From positions 1 through 64,000 of the forward strand of contig DEWY01000013.1 in assembly GCA_002363865.1 (NCBI GenBank): DNA of 64,000 nucleotides. The letters run 5' to 3'. Made by a program: the position numbers and the translations under genes. Below, one piece after another: positions 43,804 through 52,660 of the stretch (its first letter is position 1; the number at the start of each line of letters is the position of its first letter). The DNA is from Caulobacteraceae bacterium UBA3198 (lineage in GTDB: Bacteria > Pseudomonadota > Alphaproteobacteria > Caulobacterales > Caulobacteraceae). The notes below the pieces were generated by a model, which searched no databases, was not told the DNA's origin, and saw only the letters and a program-made list of their open reading frames with translations.

Positions 43804-46236
43804 TTAGCTCCGCAGCTTCGCGCCCACGGCCTTCGCCGCAGCGGCCACGACCTTCGCCGACAGCTGCTCGATCTCGGCCTCGGCCAGGGTGTGGTCCTGC
43901 GGCTGGACCAGGATCTCCACGGCCAGGGACTTCACGCCCTCGCCAAGTCCCGGACCGCGATAGACGTCGAACACGCGGGCCTGGGCGATCAGCGCCTTGT
44001 CGGCCCCGGCCACCGCCCGGATCAGGTCCCCGGCGGCCACGGCCTCGTCCACCACGAAGGCGAAGTCGCGGCTGAGCGGCATGTGCGGCGAGAGCGAGAG
44101 CGCGGCCTTGGTCTTCACCGCCTTGCGCTTGCCCTCGGGCAGGGCGTCGATGTTGAGTTCGAAGGCCAACACCGGCCCCGCCACGTCCAGGGCCTTCAGC
44201 ACCCGCGGATGCACCTCGCCGAACTCGGCGATGATCGTCTTGGGCCCCAGCTGCAGGCGGGCCGAACGGCCCGGATGCCACCAGGACGAGTTCGAACCCT
44301 GGGCGGTCTGCAGGGCCGGCGCCCCCAGCTCGTCCAGCAGGGCCATCAGGTCGGCCTTCAGTGCGAACAGCGGGTCATCGCCGCCCCCGTCCCAGCGCCG
44401 GGGCGCATGGGGGGCGATCAGGCCGGCCACCACCGCCGACTGACCCTCCGGCGTGTCGCTGCGATAGATGGGGCCGATCTCGAACAGGGCCACATCGGCG
44501 AACCCCTTGCGCGCGTTGCGCCCGGCCGCCTCGATCAGGTTGGGCAGGACCGAGGGCCGCATGCAGTCCAGGTCCGAGGAGATCGGGTTGGCGATCATCA
44601 GGGCCTCATCGCCGCCGCCGAACAGGCGCGCCGACTCGCGCGGCAGGAAGCTCCAGCTGACGGTCTCGGCGAAACCAAGGGCCGCCATGGCCCGCCGCGC
44701 GGTCCGCATCCGGCCCTGGCGCACGCTCAGCACGCCGCCGGCGGGGCGGGGCATCTCGGGAAGCGGCTCGACGGGCAGGGCGCCATAGCCCTCGATGCGG
44801 GCGACCTCTTCGACCAGGTCGGCGCGGCCTTCGACGTCGCGCCGCCAGGTGGGCGGGGTGACCTGGCCGCCCTCCACAGCGAAGCCCAGGTCCCGCAGGA
44901 TCTGGTCGATGCGCTCATCGGATAGGGTCAGGCCGGTGAGCTGGCGCACATAGGAGCGGTCGAAGGCGATGGGGCCCGGGGCTGAAGGCGCCGCGCCTGC
45001 GACCACGACCTCGGACGCCTCGCCGCCGCACAGGTCGAGGATCAGCCGGGTGGCCAGCTCCAGGCCATCGACCACGAATCCTGGATCAACGCCCCGGGCG
45101 AACCGGTACTGGGCGTCCGAGGTGATGCCGGTGGTCCGGCCGGTCTGGGCGGTGCGGATCGGGTCGAACCAGGCGCTTTCCAGGAAGACCTCGGTGGTCT
45201 CCTCCGAGCAGCCGGTGCTCTCGCCGCCCATGACGCCCCCCAGGCCCACCGGGCGCTCGCCGCCGGCGTCGGCGATGACGCTCATCTCCGAGGTCAGGTC
45301 ATAGGTCTTGCCGTCCAGGGCGATCAGCTGCTCATCCCGGTGTTCGGCTGGCGTCGGCGCGTCGGTGTGAGCGGGCGCGCTGGCGTCGCGACCAGCGCCC
45401 AGGCGGGCCACGATCACGTCGCCCACCAGCTTGGCCCGGTCATAGACGTGCAGGGGCCGGGCGCGGTCGTAGGAGATCAGGTTGGTGATATCCACCAGGG
45501 TATTGATCGGCCGCAGGCCCACCGAGATCAGCTTCTGTTGCAGCCAGGCGGGCGAAGGGCCGTTCTTCACGCCGCGGATCAGCCGACCGGAAAAGATCGG
45601 GCAGGCCTCTGGCGCATCCAAACGAATGGCCACCGGGCAGGGGAAACCGCCCTTCACCGGGGCGACCGAGGTGTCCTTCAGCGTACCGAGGCCCGCGGCG
45701 GCCAGGTCCCGGGCGATGCCCACGACGCCCAGCCAGTCGGGCCGGTTCGGGGTCACCTCGAAATCGATCACCGCCTCCAGGCCCAGCGCCTCGGCGGCCG
45801 AGGTCCCGACGGCGAGAGCGTCCGGCAGCTCCATGATCCCGTCGGACTCCTCGGCGGTCTCCAGCTCCGAGGCTGAACACAGCATGCCGTTGGAGACCAC
45901 GCCGCGAACGGGGCGCGCCTCCAGCGTAATGCCGGAACCGGGCACATAGGCGCCCAGCGGCGCATAGATGGTGGTCAGGCCAGGCCGTGCGTTCGGGGCG
46001 CCGCAAACGATCTCCTTGCGGCCGTCCCTGGTGTCCACCTGGCAGACCCGCAGGCGGTCGGCGTTGGGATGCTGCACGGCCTCGACGATCTTGGCCACGG
46101 AGAAGGCCGCCAGCTTCGCCGCCGGGTTCTCCACATGCTCGACCTCCAGGCCGGCCATGGTCATGGCCTCGACCACCTCATCGACGGTGGCCTGGGTGTC
46201 CAGGTGTTCCTTGAGCCAGGAAAGGGTGAACTTCAT
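43804..46236 (-). CDS. pheT: Phenylalanyl-tRNA synthetase beta subunit
   Basis: 810 residues, the normal length. An EMAP-type tRNA-binding domain lies at about 40-150 (KIVEAVQHPNADRLRVCQVD), then B3/B4, B5, the core and the C-terminal anticodon-binding ferredoxin-like domain (SPHMPLSRDFAFVVDE). With PheS it forms the alpha2beta2 enzyme charging tRNA-Phe. 114 bp separate it from pheS, and it ends the translation-gene run. Confidence 0.97.
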   Translation of the reverse strand: MKFTLSWLKEHLDTQATVDEVVEAMTMAGLEVEHVENPAAKLAAFSVAKIVEAVQHPNADRLRVCQVDTRDGRKEIVCGAPNARPGLTTIYAPLGAYVPGSGITLEARPVRGVVSNGMLCSASELETAEESDGIMELPDALAVGTSAAEALGLEAVIDFEVTPNRPDWLGVVGIARDLAAAGLGTLKDTSVAPVKGGFPCPVAIRLDAPEACPIFSGRLIRGVKNGPSPAWLQQKLISVGLRPINTLVDITNLISYDRARPLHVYDRAKLVGDVIVARLGAGRDASAPAHTDAPTPAEHRDEQLIALDGKTYDLTSEMSVIADAGGERPVGLGGVMGGESTGCSEETTEVFLESAWFDPIRTAQTGRTTGITSDAQYRFARGVDPGFVVDGLELATRLILDLCGGEASEVVVAGAAPSAPGPIAFDRSYVRQLTGLTLSDERIDQILRDLGFAVEGGQVTPPTWRRDVEGRADLVEEVARIEGYGALPVEPLPEMPRPAGGVLSVRQGRMRTARRAMAALGFAETVSWSFLPRESARLFGGGDEALMIANPISSDLDCMRPSVLPNLIEAAGRNARKGFADVALFEIGPIYRSDTPEGQSAVVAGLIAPHAPRRWDGGGDDPLFALKADLMALLDELGAPALQTAQGSNSSWWHPGRSARLQLGPKTIIAEFGEVHPRVLKALDVAGPVLAFELNIDALPEGKRKAVKTKAALSLSPHMPLSRDFAFVVDEAVAAGDLIRAVAGADKALIAQARVFDVYRGPGLGEGVKSLAVEILVQPQDHTLAEAEIEQLSAKVVAAAAKAVGAKLRS

Positions 46237-46350
46237 CGTATCAGCTCGTCAGGTCCGTCCCCTCCTGCGAGGGGGCTGGGCAAGCTGCGAAAAGGGTCTC
46301 GCGCTTGCGCCGGGGGGTGGCGTCGGTCTTGGAGACGCCTCGAAGGCAGA

Positions 46351-47460
46351 TCAGCTCAGTCCCGTGGCCGGGTTGGGCATGGCGAAGGGCGAAAAGCCGT
46401 AGTGGCCGAGCCAGCGGGCGTCGCCGGCGAACATGTCGCGCAGATCGGGCATGCCGTATTTCAGCATGCCCAGCCGGTCGACGCCGAAGCCGAAGGCGAA
46501 GCCCTGCCAGACCTCGGGGTCCAGGCCGCAGTTGCGCAGCACATTGGGATGCACCATCCCACAGCCCACCACCTCCAGCCAGTCGGTCCCCTGGCCGATC
46601 TTGATGTCGCCTCCGGAACGGTCGCACTGCACGTCCATCTCCGCCGAGGGCTCGGTGAAGGGGAAGTGGTGCGGCCGGAAGCGGCTGACCACGCCCTCGG
46701 TCTCGAAGAACCGCGAGATGAAGGTCTCCAGCGTCCATTTCAGGTGGCCCATATGGACCGCCTTGTCGATCACCAGGCCCTCCATCTGGTGGAACATGGG
46801 GGTGTGGGTGGCGTCGGAATCGCAGCGATAGGTGCGCCCGGGCACCACCACGCGGATCGGCGGCTCCTGGCCGGTGGCGACCCAGGCCGGGACCTTCTCG
46901 TTGATCTGCCGCATCACCCGCACCTGCACCGGACTGGTGTGGGTGCGCAGCACCTTGCGATCGCCGGCCTCGTCGGCGGCCATGAAGAAGGTGTCGTGCA
47001 TCTCCCGCGCCGGGTGCTTGGGCGGGAAGTTCAGGGCGGTGAAGTTGTTGAAGTCGGTCTCGATGTCTGGCCCCTCGGCCACCGAGAAGCCCATCTCGGC
47101 GAAGATGGAGACCATCTCATCCATCACCTGCATGGTGGGATGGACGCTGCCGCGGCGCCGCGGCGGGGCCGGCAGGGACAGGTCGACGCGCTCAGCGGCC
47201 AGGCGCCGGTCGAGCTCAGCGGCCTCCATCTCAGCCTTGCGTTCGGCGATGCGGCCGGCGACGGCGTCACGCAGGCCGTTGATCAGCGGGCCCTGCTCCC
47301 GGCGCTCGTCGGGGCTCATCTTGCCCAGCGACTTCAGCAGCTCGGAAATCTGGCCGCTCTTGCCGAGGGCTGAAATGCGGATCGCCTCCAGGGCGGCGGC
47401 GTCGGGCGCGGCCTCCACCTGGGCGATCAGGTCGGTCTTCAGGGTGTTCAGATCGGTCAT
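46351..47460 (-). CDS. pheS: Phenylalanyl-tRNA synthetase alpha subunit
   Basis: 369 residues. The N-terminal coiled coil is followed by the class II catalytic core: HPTMQVMDEMVSIFAEMGF, then motif 2 with PGRTYRCDSDATHTPMFHQ and motif 3 GFAFGFGVDRLGMLKYGMPD. It makes phenylalanyl-adenylate with PheT. An intrinsic terminator/attenuator-like hairpin lies between rplT and this gene. Confidence 0.97.
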   Translation of the reverse strand: MTDLNTLKTDLIAQVEAAPDAAALEAIRISALGKSGQISELLKSLGKMSPDERREQGPLINGLRDAVAGRIAERKAEMEAAELDRRLAAERVDLSLPAPPRRRGSVHPTMQVMDEMVSIFAEMGFSVAEGPDIETDFNNFTALNFPPKHPAREMHDTFFMAADEAGDRKVLRTHTSPVQVRVMRQINEKVPAWVATGQEPPIRVVVPGRTYRCDSDATHTPMFHQMEGLVIDKAVHMGHLKWTLETFISRFFETEGVVSRFRPHHFPFTEPSAEMDVQCDRSGGDIKIGQGTDWLEVVGCGMVHPNVLRNCGLDPEVWQGFAFGFGVDRLGMLKYGMPDLRDMFAGDARWLGHYGFSPFAMPNPATGLS

Positions 47461-47510
47461 GGCCTGGGTGCTCTATCGCGTGGTCGTATCGGCGGGAAGG
47501 GCGCGCAGCA

Positions 47511-47544
47511 AAAAGCCCTCCGACGGCGACGCCGGAGGGCTTTT
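47511..47544 (-). terminator. Intrinsic terminator or attenuator between rplT and pheS
   Basis: On the minus strand a perfect 12-bp stem (AAAAGCCCTCCG with CGGAGGGCTTTT) is followed by a T-run. Read from rplT, it would stop or attenuate transcription before pheST. I saw no Phe-rich leader peptide, so classical attenuation is not shown. Confidence 0.75.
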
Positions 47545-47584
47545 CAGTGAGATCGGAGGCAGGCGTTGAAGCCCGCCGCAATCC

Positions 47585-47941
47585 TTAAGCCAGCGCGGCG
47601 CGAACCTTGTCAGCGATGGCCTTGAAACCGGTCGGATCGTTGCCGGCGATGTCGGCCAGCACCTTGCGATCCATCTCGATCCCGGCCTTGTCGAGGCCGA
47701 AGATAAAGGTCGAATAGGTCATGCCTTCCAGACGCGCCGCTGCGTTGATCCGCTGGATCCACAGCGAGCGGAAGTTACGCTTGCGCACCTTGCGGTCGCG
47801 ATAGGCGTACTGGCCGGCCTTGTCGACGGCGGCCTTGGCGGTCCGGATGGTGTTCTTGCGGCGGCCATAGAAACCCTTGGCCTGCTCGAGAACCTTCTTG
47901 TGTCGGGCGTGGGCGACCACACCGCGTTTAACGCGTGCCAT
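47585..47941 (-). CDS. rplT: Ribosomal protein L20
   Basis: 118 residues, the usual length: RVKRGVVAHARHKKVLEQAKGFYGRRKNT N-terminal extension and globular C-terminus (FIFGLDKAGIEMDRKVLADIA). Binds 23S rRNA early in 50S assembly. Lies 17 bp after rpmI. Confidence 0.97.
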   Translation of the reverse strand: MARVKRGVVAHARHKKVLEQAKGFYGRRKNTIRTAKAAVDKAGQYAYRDRKVRKRNFRSLWIQRINAAARLEGMTYSTFIFGLDKAGIEMDRKVLADIAGNDPTGFKAIADKVRAALA

Positions 47942-47958
47942 ATCTTATGTGCTCCCGA

Positions 47959-48159
47959 TCACAGGCCGTAGGGCAGGAAGGTCTTGATGATGCGGGTATC
48001 GGCCGCGCTCATGACCTTGGTGCCGCGGTTCTGGCGGATGTACTTGCTGTTATGGCTGATGAGCCGGTGGCGCTTGCCCGCGACGCCGGCCTTGATCTTG
48101 CCTGTCGCCGTCAGCTTGAAGCGCTTTTTGGCGCCTGACTTCGTCTTCAGTTTCGGCAT
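47959..48159 (-). CDS. rpmI: Ribosomal protein L35
   Basis: 66 residues, starting MPKLKTKSGAKKRFKLT and ending RIIKTFLPYG. Part of the 50S subunit. ATG 48159 chosen by family length, as the upstream extension is not conserved. It is normally linked to infC. Here infC is 2.9 kb away, beyond two MFS genes. Confidence 0.97.
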   Translation of the reverse strand: MPKLKTKSGAKKRFKLTATGKIKAGVAGKRHRLISHNSKYIRQNRGTKVMSAADTRIIKTFLPYGL

Positions 48160-48306
48160 TTCACTTGCGGAGCGCCAGGCGCCCCGTCCTCTGGCGTATT
48201 GATGAACCGTCCTGGCATGCCTGTTGGCCAGACGGCTCCGAAGGGGCGGGTGCTTACGCCAAGCCCGGACAAAAGGCAAGTCCGCGCCCCCTTCGGGCGA
48301 CGCCGG

Positions 48307-49521
48307 TCAGGCCCGGCGATCGGTGACCCTGGCCATGATCTGCAGGCACAGCCAGATGGCCGGCAGGATCAGGATGGCGGTCAAGGCGAAGGGCGCGCCT
48401 GGCGCCACCAGCGAAAAGAGTTGCCCCGCCAGGACCGGGCCGCCGATCCGGGCGAGCGCGCTGTTGGACATGTTCAGGCCCAGCACCTCGCCCTGGCGTT
48501 CAGACGGGGTGGCCATGGAGATCAGGGCCACCAGGTTGGGGAAGGTGATCGACTGGCCGAACACGACGATGGCCAGCCCCACGACGGCCATGGGCCAGCC
48601 GATGGCGGCGAACTGGGTCACCATGCCCACGAACATCAGGCACAGACCCGCCAGCAGGACGCGGCCCTCCCCATAACGGCGCACCAGCAGGCCGGTCAGC
48701 GAGCCCTGGGCCACCACGCCGATGATCCCGGCCAACATGAAGGCCAGGCCGATCTCCCGCGGGCCCCAGCCAAATCGGACCTCGGTCCAGAGGCCATAGG
48801 TCGCCTCGATCCCGGCGAAGCCCGAAATGGTCACGAAGCTGATCAGGAAGACCCGAAGGATGACCGGGTCGGCCAGGGCCTGCCGCAGGACCGCTCCCCG
48901 CGGCGGGGCTGGCGGTCGCACCGCGCCCTGGGCCTGCGGGACGACGGTCTCGCGCATGAACAGAATGACCCCGAGCGCCGAGGCCAGGCCAAAGGCGGCG
49001 GCCACATAGAGCGGAATCTGGAAGCCCGTCGGGCCAAGCTCTGGCTGGGCCAGCAGGCCCCCCAGGGCGGGTCCCACCATGAAGCCGAGGGAGAAGGCCG
49101 ATCCCATGATCCCCATGCGCCCGGCGCGCTGCTGCGGCGGGGTGATGTCGGCCAGATAGCCCTGCAGGGTCGAGATGTTGCCCGATAGGAAGCCGCTCAC
49201 CAGACGCACCGCCAGCGCCGCCCAGATGCCGGGCGCCAGCGCCAGGGCCACATAGGCGAGCGCCCCGCCCGCCGTGGTGAGGATCAGCACCGGGCGGCGG
49301 CCAATCCGGTCCGACAGCTTGCCCCAGAAGGGCTCGCCCAGGAACTGGCCCACGGAGAAGGCCGAAAACATCAGGGTGATCTGCCAGGCCGGGGCGTCGA
49401 AGGCCTGGCCAAAGAACGGTAACAGCGGGATGACCAGGCCAAAGCCGGCCATGTTCAGGAATATGACCGACAGAAGGACGATCAGCGCCCGCGGATCATC
49501 CTTGGGCGCCTCTGAGGTCAC
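48307..49521 (-). CDS. MFS transporter (drug-efflux type), copy 2
   Basis: 404 residues, twelve membrane spans, and the MFS motif GKLSDRIGRRPVL between spans 2 and 3 typical of 12-TM drug/H+ antiporters, with GEPFWG before it. Its start overlaps the stop of the preceding MFS gene by 4 bp (ATGA). The two share sequence throughout (FFGQAFDAPAWQITLMFSAF against the matching region), so they are a tandem duplication. They could work as a heterodimeric or alternative exporter. Confidence 0.9.
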   Translation of the reverse strand: MTSEAPKDDPRALIVLLSVIFLNMAGFGLVIPLLPFFGQAFDAPAWQITLMFSAFSVGQFLGEPFWGKLSDRIGRRPVLILTTAGGALAYVALALAPGIWAALAVRLVSGFLSGNISTLQGYLADITPPQQRAGRMGIMGSAFSLGFMVGPALGGLLAQPELGPTGFQIPLYVAAAFGLASALGVILFMRETVVPQAQGAVRPPAPPRGAVLRQALADPVILRVFLISFVTISGFAGIEATYGLWTEVRFGWGPREIGLAFMLAGIIGVVAQGSLTGLLVRRYGEGRVLLAGLCLMFVGMVTQFAAIGWPMAVVGLAIVVFGQSITFPNLVALISMATPSERQGEVLGLNMSNSALARIGGPVLAGQLFSLVAPGAPFALTAILILPAIWLCLQIMARVTDRRA

Positions 49522-50777
49522 GGCCGACTGACCTCGGGCTCGGCTTCGACGAGCTGTTCAATCTCCGCCTCGATGGCCGGCGCCCGCCGGCTGGCCGCCA
49601 GGGCCAGCCATATGGCCGGCGCCAGCATCAGGGCGGCGATAAAGAAGGGCCCGCTGATCGAGATGCCGGCGAAGGCGAGGCCCGCGCAGAAGGGACCGAC
49701 CACCCGGGCCAGGGCGCCCATAGCGTTGTTCAGCCCCAGGATCTGACCGGTGCGGCTGGGATCGGCGGTGCGCGAGATCAGCGCGCTGACATTGGGGAAG
49801 GCCACCGACTGGCCCACCGCCATCGTGCACATCAGGGCGATGACCACTGTCCCATTGGGGGCGAAGGGTTGGGCCAGCGCGCTGACCAGGGTCAGCGCCA
49901 TGCCCACGGCCAGCATCTGTCCCTCGCCATAGCGCTCCGAAAGCCGGCCGGTGATGAACATCTGGGTGGTCGCCGCGCAGACGCCGACAAAGGCGAAACA
50001 GACGCCGATCTCCCGCGGTCCCCAGTCGAACCGCGCCTGGGTCCACAGGCCGAAGATGGATTCCACCCCGGTGAAGGCGAAGCCGACCATGAAGGTCAGC
50101 AGCATCAGGCGGCCGACCACCGGGTGGCGCACCGCCTCGCCGATGGCCGACCAGCGGCTGGGCTGGTGTTCGAAAACCTCCTGGCGGGCGCGGCTCTCAC
50201 GGATGAAGACCAGGATCGACAGGGCCGAAGCCGCCGCCAGGCCCGAGGCGATCAGCAGCGGCAGGCGGAAGCCCAGGGGGCCGGCCTCGGGGTGGGCGAA
50301 GATGCCGCCGACCGAGGGGCCGACGATCAGGCCGACATTCCAGGCCGCCCCCATGTGGGACATGCGCCGGGCGCGCTTTTCCGGCGGGGTGACGTCGGCG
50401 ATATAGCCCTGGATCACCGAGCCGTTGCCGCTGGCCAGGCCCCCCAGGAAGCGCACCAGCAACGCGATCCAGACATTGGGGGCGAAGGCCAGGGCCAGAT
50501 AGCAGAGGCAGTTGCCGGCGATGGTGCTGATCAGGATCGGCTTGCGGCCATAGCGGTCCGACAGCCGGCCCCAGAAGGGCTCGCCGAAAAAGGCGCCAGC
50601 CGAATAGGCCGAGAAGATCAGGGCGATCTGCCAGGCCGGGGCGTCGAACGACTTGGCGTAGAAGGGCAGCAACGGAACGATGATCCCGAAGCCGAGCATA
50701 TTGATGAAGATGACGGCGATCAGCGACGGCGCAGCCATAGCGGACGGAGTCGCCGCGCTACGCGCAGGGTTCGACAT
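49518..50777 (-). CDS. MFS transporter (drug-efflux type), copy 1
   Basis: 419 residues with twelve spans and MFS motif GRLSDRYGRKPIL. N-terminal tail of about 15 polar residues before the first span (IAVIFINMLGFGIIVPLLPF). Like copy 2, it resembles TetA-type exporters, but the substrate is unknown. A terminator downstream of infC separates it from that gene, so this pair has its own promoter. Confidence 0.9.
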   Translation of the reverse strand: MSNPARSAATPSAMAAPSLIAVIFINMLGFGIIVPLLPFYAKSFDAPAWQIALIFSAYSAGAFFGEPFWGRLSDRYGRKPILISTIAGNCLCYLALAFAPNVWIALLVRFLGGLASGNGSVIQGYIADVTPPEKRARRMSHMGAAWNVGLIVGPSVGGIFAHPEAGPLGFRLPLLIASGLAAASALSILVFIRESRARQEVFEHQPSRWSAIGEAVRHPVVGRLMLLTFMVGFAFTGVESIFGLWTQARFDWGPREIGVCFAFVGVCAATTQMFITGRLSERYGEGQMLAVGMALTLVSALAQPFAPNGTVVIALMCTMAVGQSVAFPNVSALISRTADPSRTGQILGLNNAMGALARVVGPFCAGLAFAGISISGPFFIAALMLAPAIWLALAASRRAPAIEAEIEQLVEAEPEVSRP

Positions 50778-50877
50778 GGGGCGGTGTTAGGCGCAGGCCG
50801 GGAGTCCGGCAAGACCCCTCATAACGAGATTTTTGAGGGTTACGCCAGTCCTGCTCCGCGCTCCTGGCGCGGGCGTC

Positions 50878-50912
50878 AAAAAAAGGGGCCAGCGTCGCCG
50901 CCGGCCCCTTCT
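50878..50912 (-). terminator. Intrinsic terminator after infC
   Basis: On the minus strand GGGGCCGGC and GCTGGCCCC pair with one mismatch, followed by seven T. It lies between infC and the MFS pair. Confidence 0.75.
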
Positions 50913-50930
50913 GTCTTGTCTGTAGCCGCG

Positions 50931-50989
50931 CTTAGAGCCTGATTCGATCAGACGGAACCGGCTGATCGCATCAGGCTCCAAACTCTAAG
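50931..50989. repeat. Palindromic element 1 downstream of infC
   Basis: Arms 50935-50951 and 50962-50978 (GAGCCTGATTCGATCAG and its complement with one mismatch) form a 17-bp stem with a 10-base loop, with an outer CTTAGAG/CTCTAAG pair. It looks like a dispersed intergenic REP-type repeat, but only one genome window is visible. Confidence 0.6.
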
Positions 50990-50993
50990 TCTT

Positions 50994-51041
50994 GAGCGCG
51001 TTTCGTACCGATAACCGGTTCCCCTTTATCGGAACGCGCTC
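50994..51041. repeat. Palindromic element 2 abutting infC
   Basis: GAGCGCGTT at 50994-51002 pairs with AACGCGCTC at 51033-51041, and CCGATAA with TTATCGG inside. The outer arm reaches the infC stop codon. Together with the neighbouring element it makes two adjacent palindromes. Confidence 0.6.
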
Positions 51042-51574
51042 TAGCGGGGCGCCAAGATCATGATCATCTGGCGGCCCTCCATGCGGGGCTCGTACTCGAC
51101 CTTGGCCACTTCCTCGAAGTCGGCCTTGACCTTCTGCAGGAGCTTCATGCCCAGTTCCGGGTGAGCGAGTTCGCGACCCCGGAAGCGCAGGGTCACCTTC
51201 ACCTTGTCGCCCTCTTCGAAGAAGCGGTGCATCGAGCGGGACTTCACATCGTAGTCGTGGGTGTCGATGTTGGGGCGGAGTTTGATCTCCTTGATCTCCA
51301 CCACCTTCTGCCGCTTGCGCGCCTCGTTCTTCTTCTTCTGTTCCTGGAACTTGAACTTGCCATAGTCCAGGATCTTGCAAACGGGCGGATCCGCATTGGG
51401 CACGATCTCCACGAGATCGAGGCCAGCTTCCGCGGCCGCTTCGAGAGCGGACGACGTGGGCATCACACCCTGCTTCTCACCAGCTTGGTCGATAAGCAGG
51501 ACGCGCGGAACGCGGATGTCCTCGTTGATGCGCGGCCCTTCCTTTTGGGGCGGCGCTTGCATGGGGCGGCGAAT
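51041..51574 (-). CDS. infC: Translation initiation factor IF-3, probable ATT start
   Basis: 177 residues: N-terminal domain (GPRINEDIRVPRVLLIDQAG), linker (KFKFQEQKKKNEARKRQKVV) and C-terminal domain (MHRFFEEGDKVKVTLRFRGR). It binds the 30S subunit and checks start codons. Upstream, TAGGAG stands 8 bases before ATT at 51572-51574 and only 2 bases before an in-frame TTG. ATT gives the N-terminus (x)RRPMQAPP usual in Caulobacterales. Escherichia coli infC also uses ATT for self-control of translation. Two palindromes and a terminator follow the stop. Confidence 0.93.
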   Translation of the reverse strand: MRRPMQAPPQKEGPRINEDIRVPRVLLIDQAGEKQGVMPTSSALEAAAEAGLDLVEIVPNADPPVCKILDYGKFKFQEQKKKNEARKRQKVVEIKEIKLRPNIDTHDYDVKSRSMHRFFEEGDKVKVTLRFRGRELAHPELGMKLLQKVKADFEEVAKVEYEPRMEGRQMIMILAPR

Positions 51575-51667
51575 AGGCAAAGCTCCTAAGTCTGTTTCAG
51601 TGAATGTCGCAGGCGCGCAGACGCGCCGACCAATCCCTAGACTATATGACGAAGCGACCGGAGGCGA

Positions 51668-52660
51668 TCAAGCATTCGACCCGTCGGGAAACCGGGTGAG
51701 CGCCCGGGCGGCCTGCAGCACCTGGGCGACGGGCATGTCGGCCAGATTATCGGCCTGCAACACCGCCACATGGCCTCGCGGCGCCGACAGGATGGGATCC
51801 GAAGCCTTTGAGAACAGGACGATGGTCGGCGGCCCGGCCGCGGCGGCCAGGTGCACGGGGCCGGTGTCATTGCCGACCACAAGGGCGGCGCGGGCGCCCA
51901 GCATGGCGATTCGCGCCAGGTCGGTCCGCCCGGTCAGGTCACGGGCCTTGCCGACGCTCCGCTGGATGCTGCGGGCCATGGCGCTTTCCTGCGGTCCGCC
52001 GATGACCACGATGTCGAAGCCCGAGGCGTAAAGATTCCGGGCCAGCTCGCTGTAGTGCTCCACGGGCCAGCGCTTCTCAGGCCGGTGGGCCGAGCCGCCC
52101 GGCGCCATCAGCACATAGGGCCTGGGCTGGATTCCGCCGGCCACCGGCCGGGGGGCCTCGGCCTTGCGCAGGATCCAGGCCACGTCGGGGCCTGGCGCCG
52201 TTCCGGGCTCGGTGGGCGCGTTGGGCCAGATGCCGGCGGCCTTCAGCTGGTCGGCGTGCCGCTCCAGCGTGTGCATGCGGTCGCGCCGCGGATTGCGGTG
52301 GGGCAGGGCGCAGCCGGCGGCCACCCCCGACCATTCCGGCGGGAAGGGCCGCAGCCCATGAAAGATCAGGTTCGATCGGGAGGAAGTCTGCAGATCATAG
52401 ACCCGGTCATACTTGGCCTTGCGCAGCCGGCCGACCAGGGCCAGCCACTCGCCGATCCCATCAGGCCGTCCGTCGGTCTCCACGGCGTTGAAATAGGGGG
52501 AGAGCTTGGCCAGCCCCTCGAAGGGCGGGGTGGTCAACAGGGTGATCCGGGCCTTGGGGTGGGCCTGCCGGATCTGTTTGGCGGCGGCCAGGGCGAGGAT
52601 AAAATCCCCCATGGCCGACAGCTTGATCACCAGGATCTTTTTGATTTCGCGGGGCGCCAT
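51668..52660 (-). CDS. Glycosyltransferase family 9 (heptosyltransferase-like)
   Basis: 330 residues with the GT9 pattern: ILVIKLSAMGDFILALAAAK at the start, then YVLMAPGGSAHRPEKRWPVEHYSEL and VVGNDTGPVHLAAAAGPPTI. Members add heptose or other sugars to the LPS core or modify capsule. The acceptor is not clear. Its start overlaps the stop of the preceding GT4 gene by 1 bp, so the two are co-transcribed and likely act on the same glycan. Confidence 0.9.
   Translation of the reverse strand: MAPREIKKILVIKLSAMGDFILALAAAKQIRQAHPKARITLLTTPPFEGLAKLSPYFNAVETDGRPDGIGEWLALVGRLRKAKYDRVYDLQTSSRSNLIFHGLRPFPPEWSGVAAGCALPHRNPRRDRMHTLERHADQLKAAGIWPNAPTEPGTAPGPDVAWILRKAEAPRPVAGGIQPRPYVLMAPGGSAHRPEKRWPVEHYSELARNLYASGFDIVVIGGPQESAMARSIQRSVGKARDLTGRTDLARIAMLGARAALVVGNDTGPVHLAAAAGPPTIVLFSKASDPILSAPRGHVAVLQADNLADMPVAQVLQAARALTRFPDGSNA

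Noticed and set aside
47461..47584. Phe-rich leader peptide before pheS
   Set aside because: The short frames here hold no run of Phe codons.
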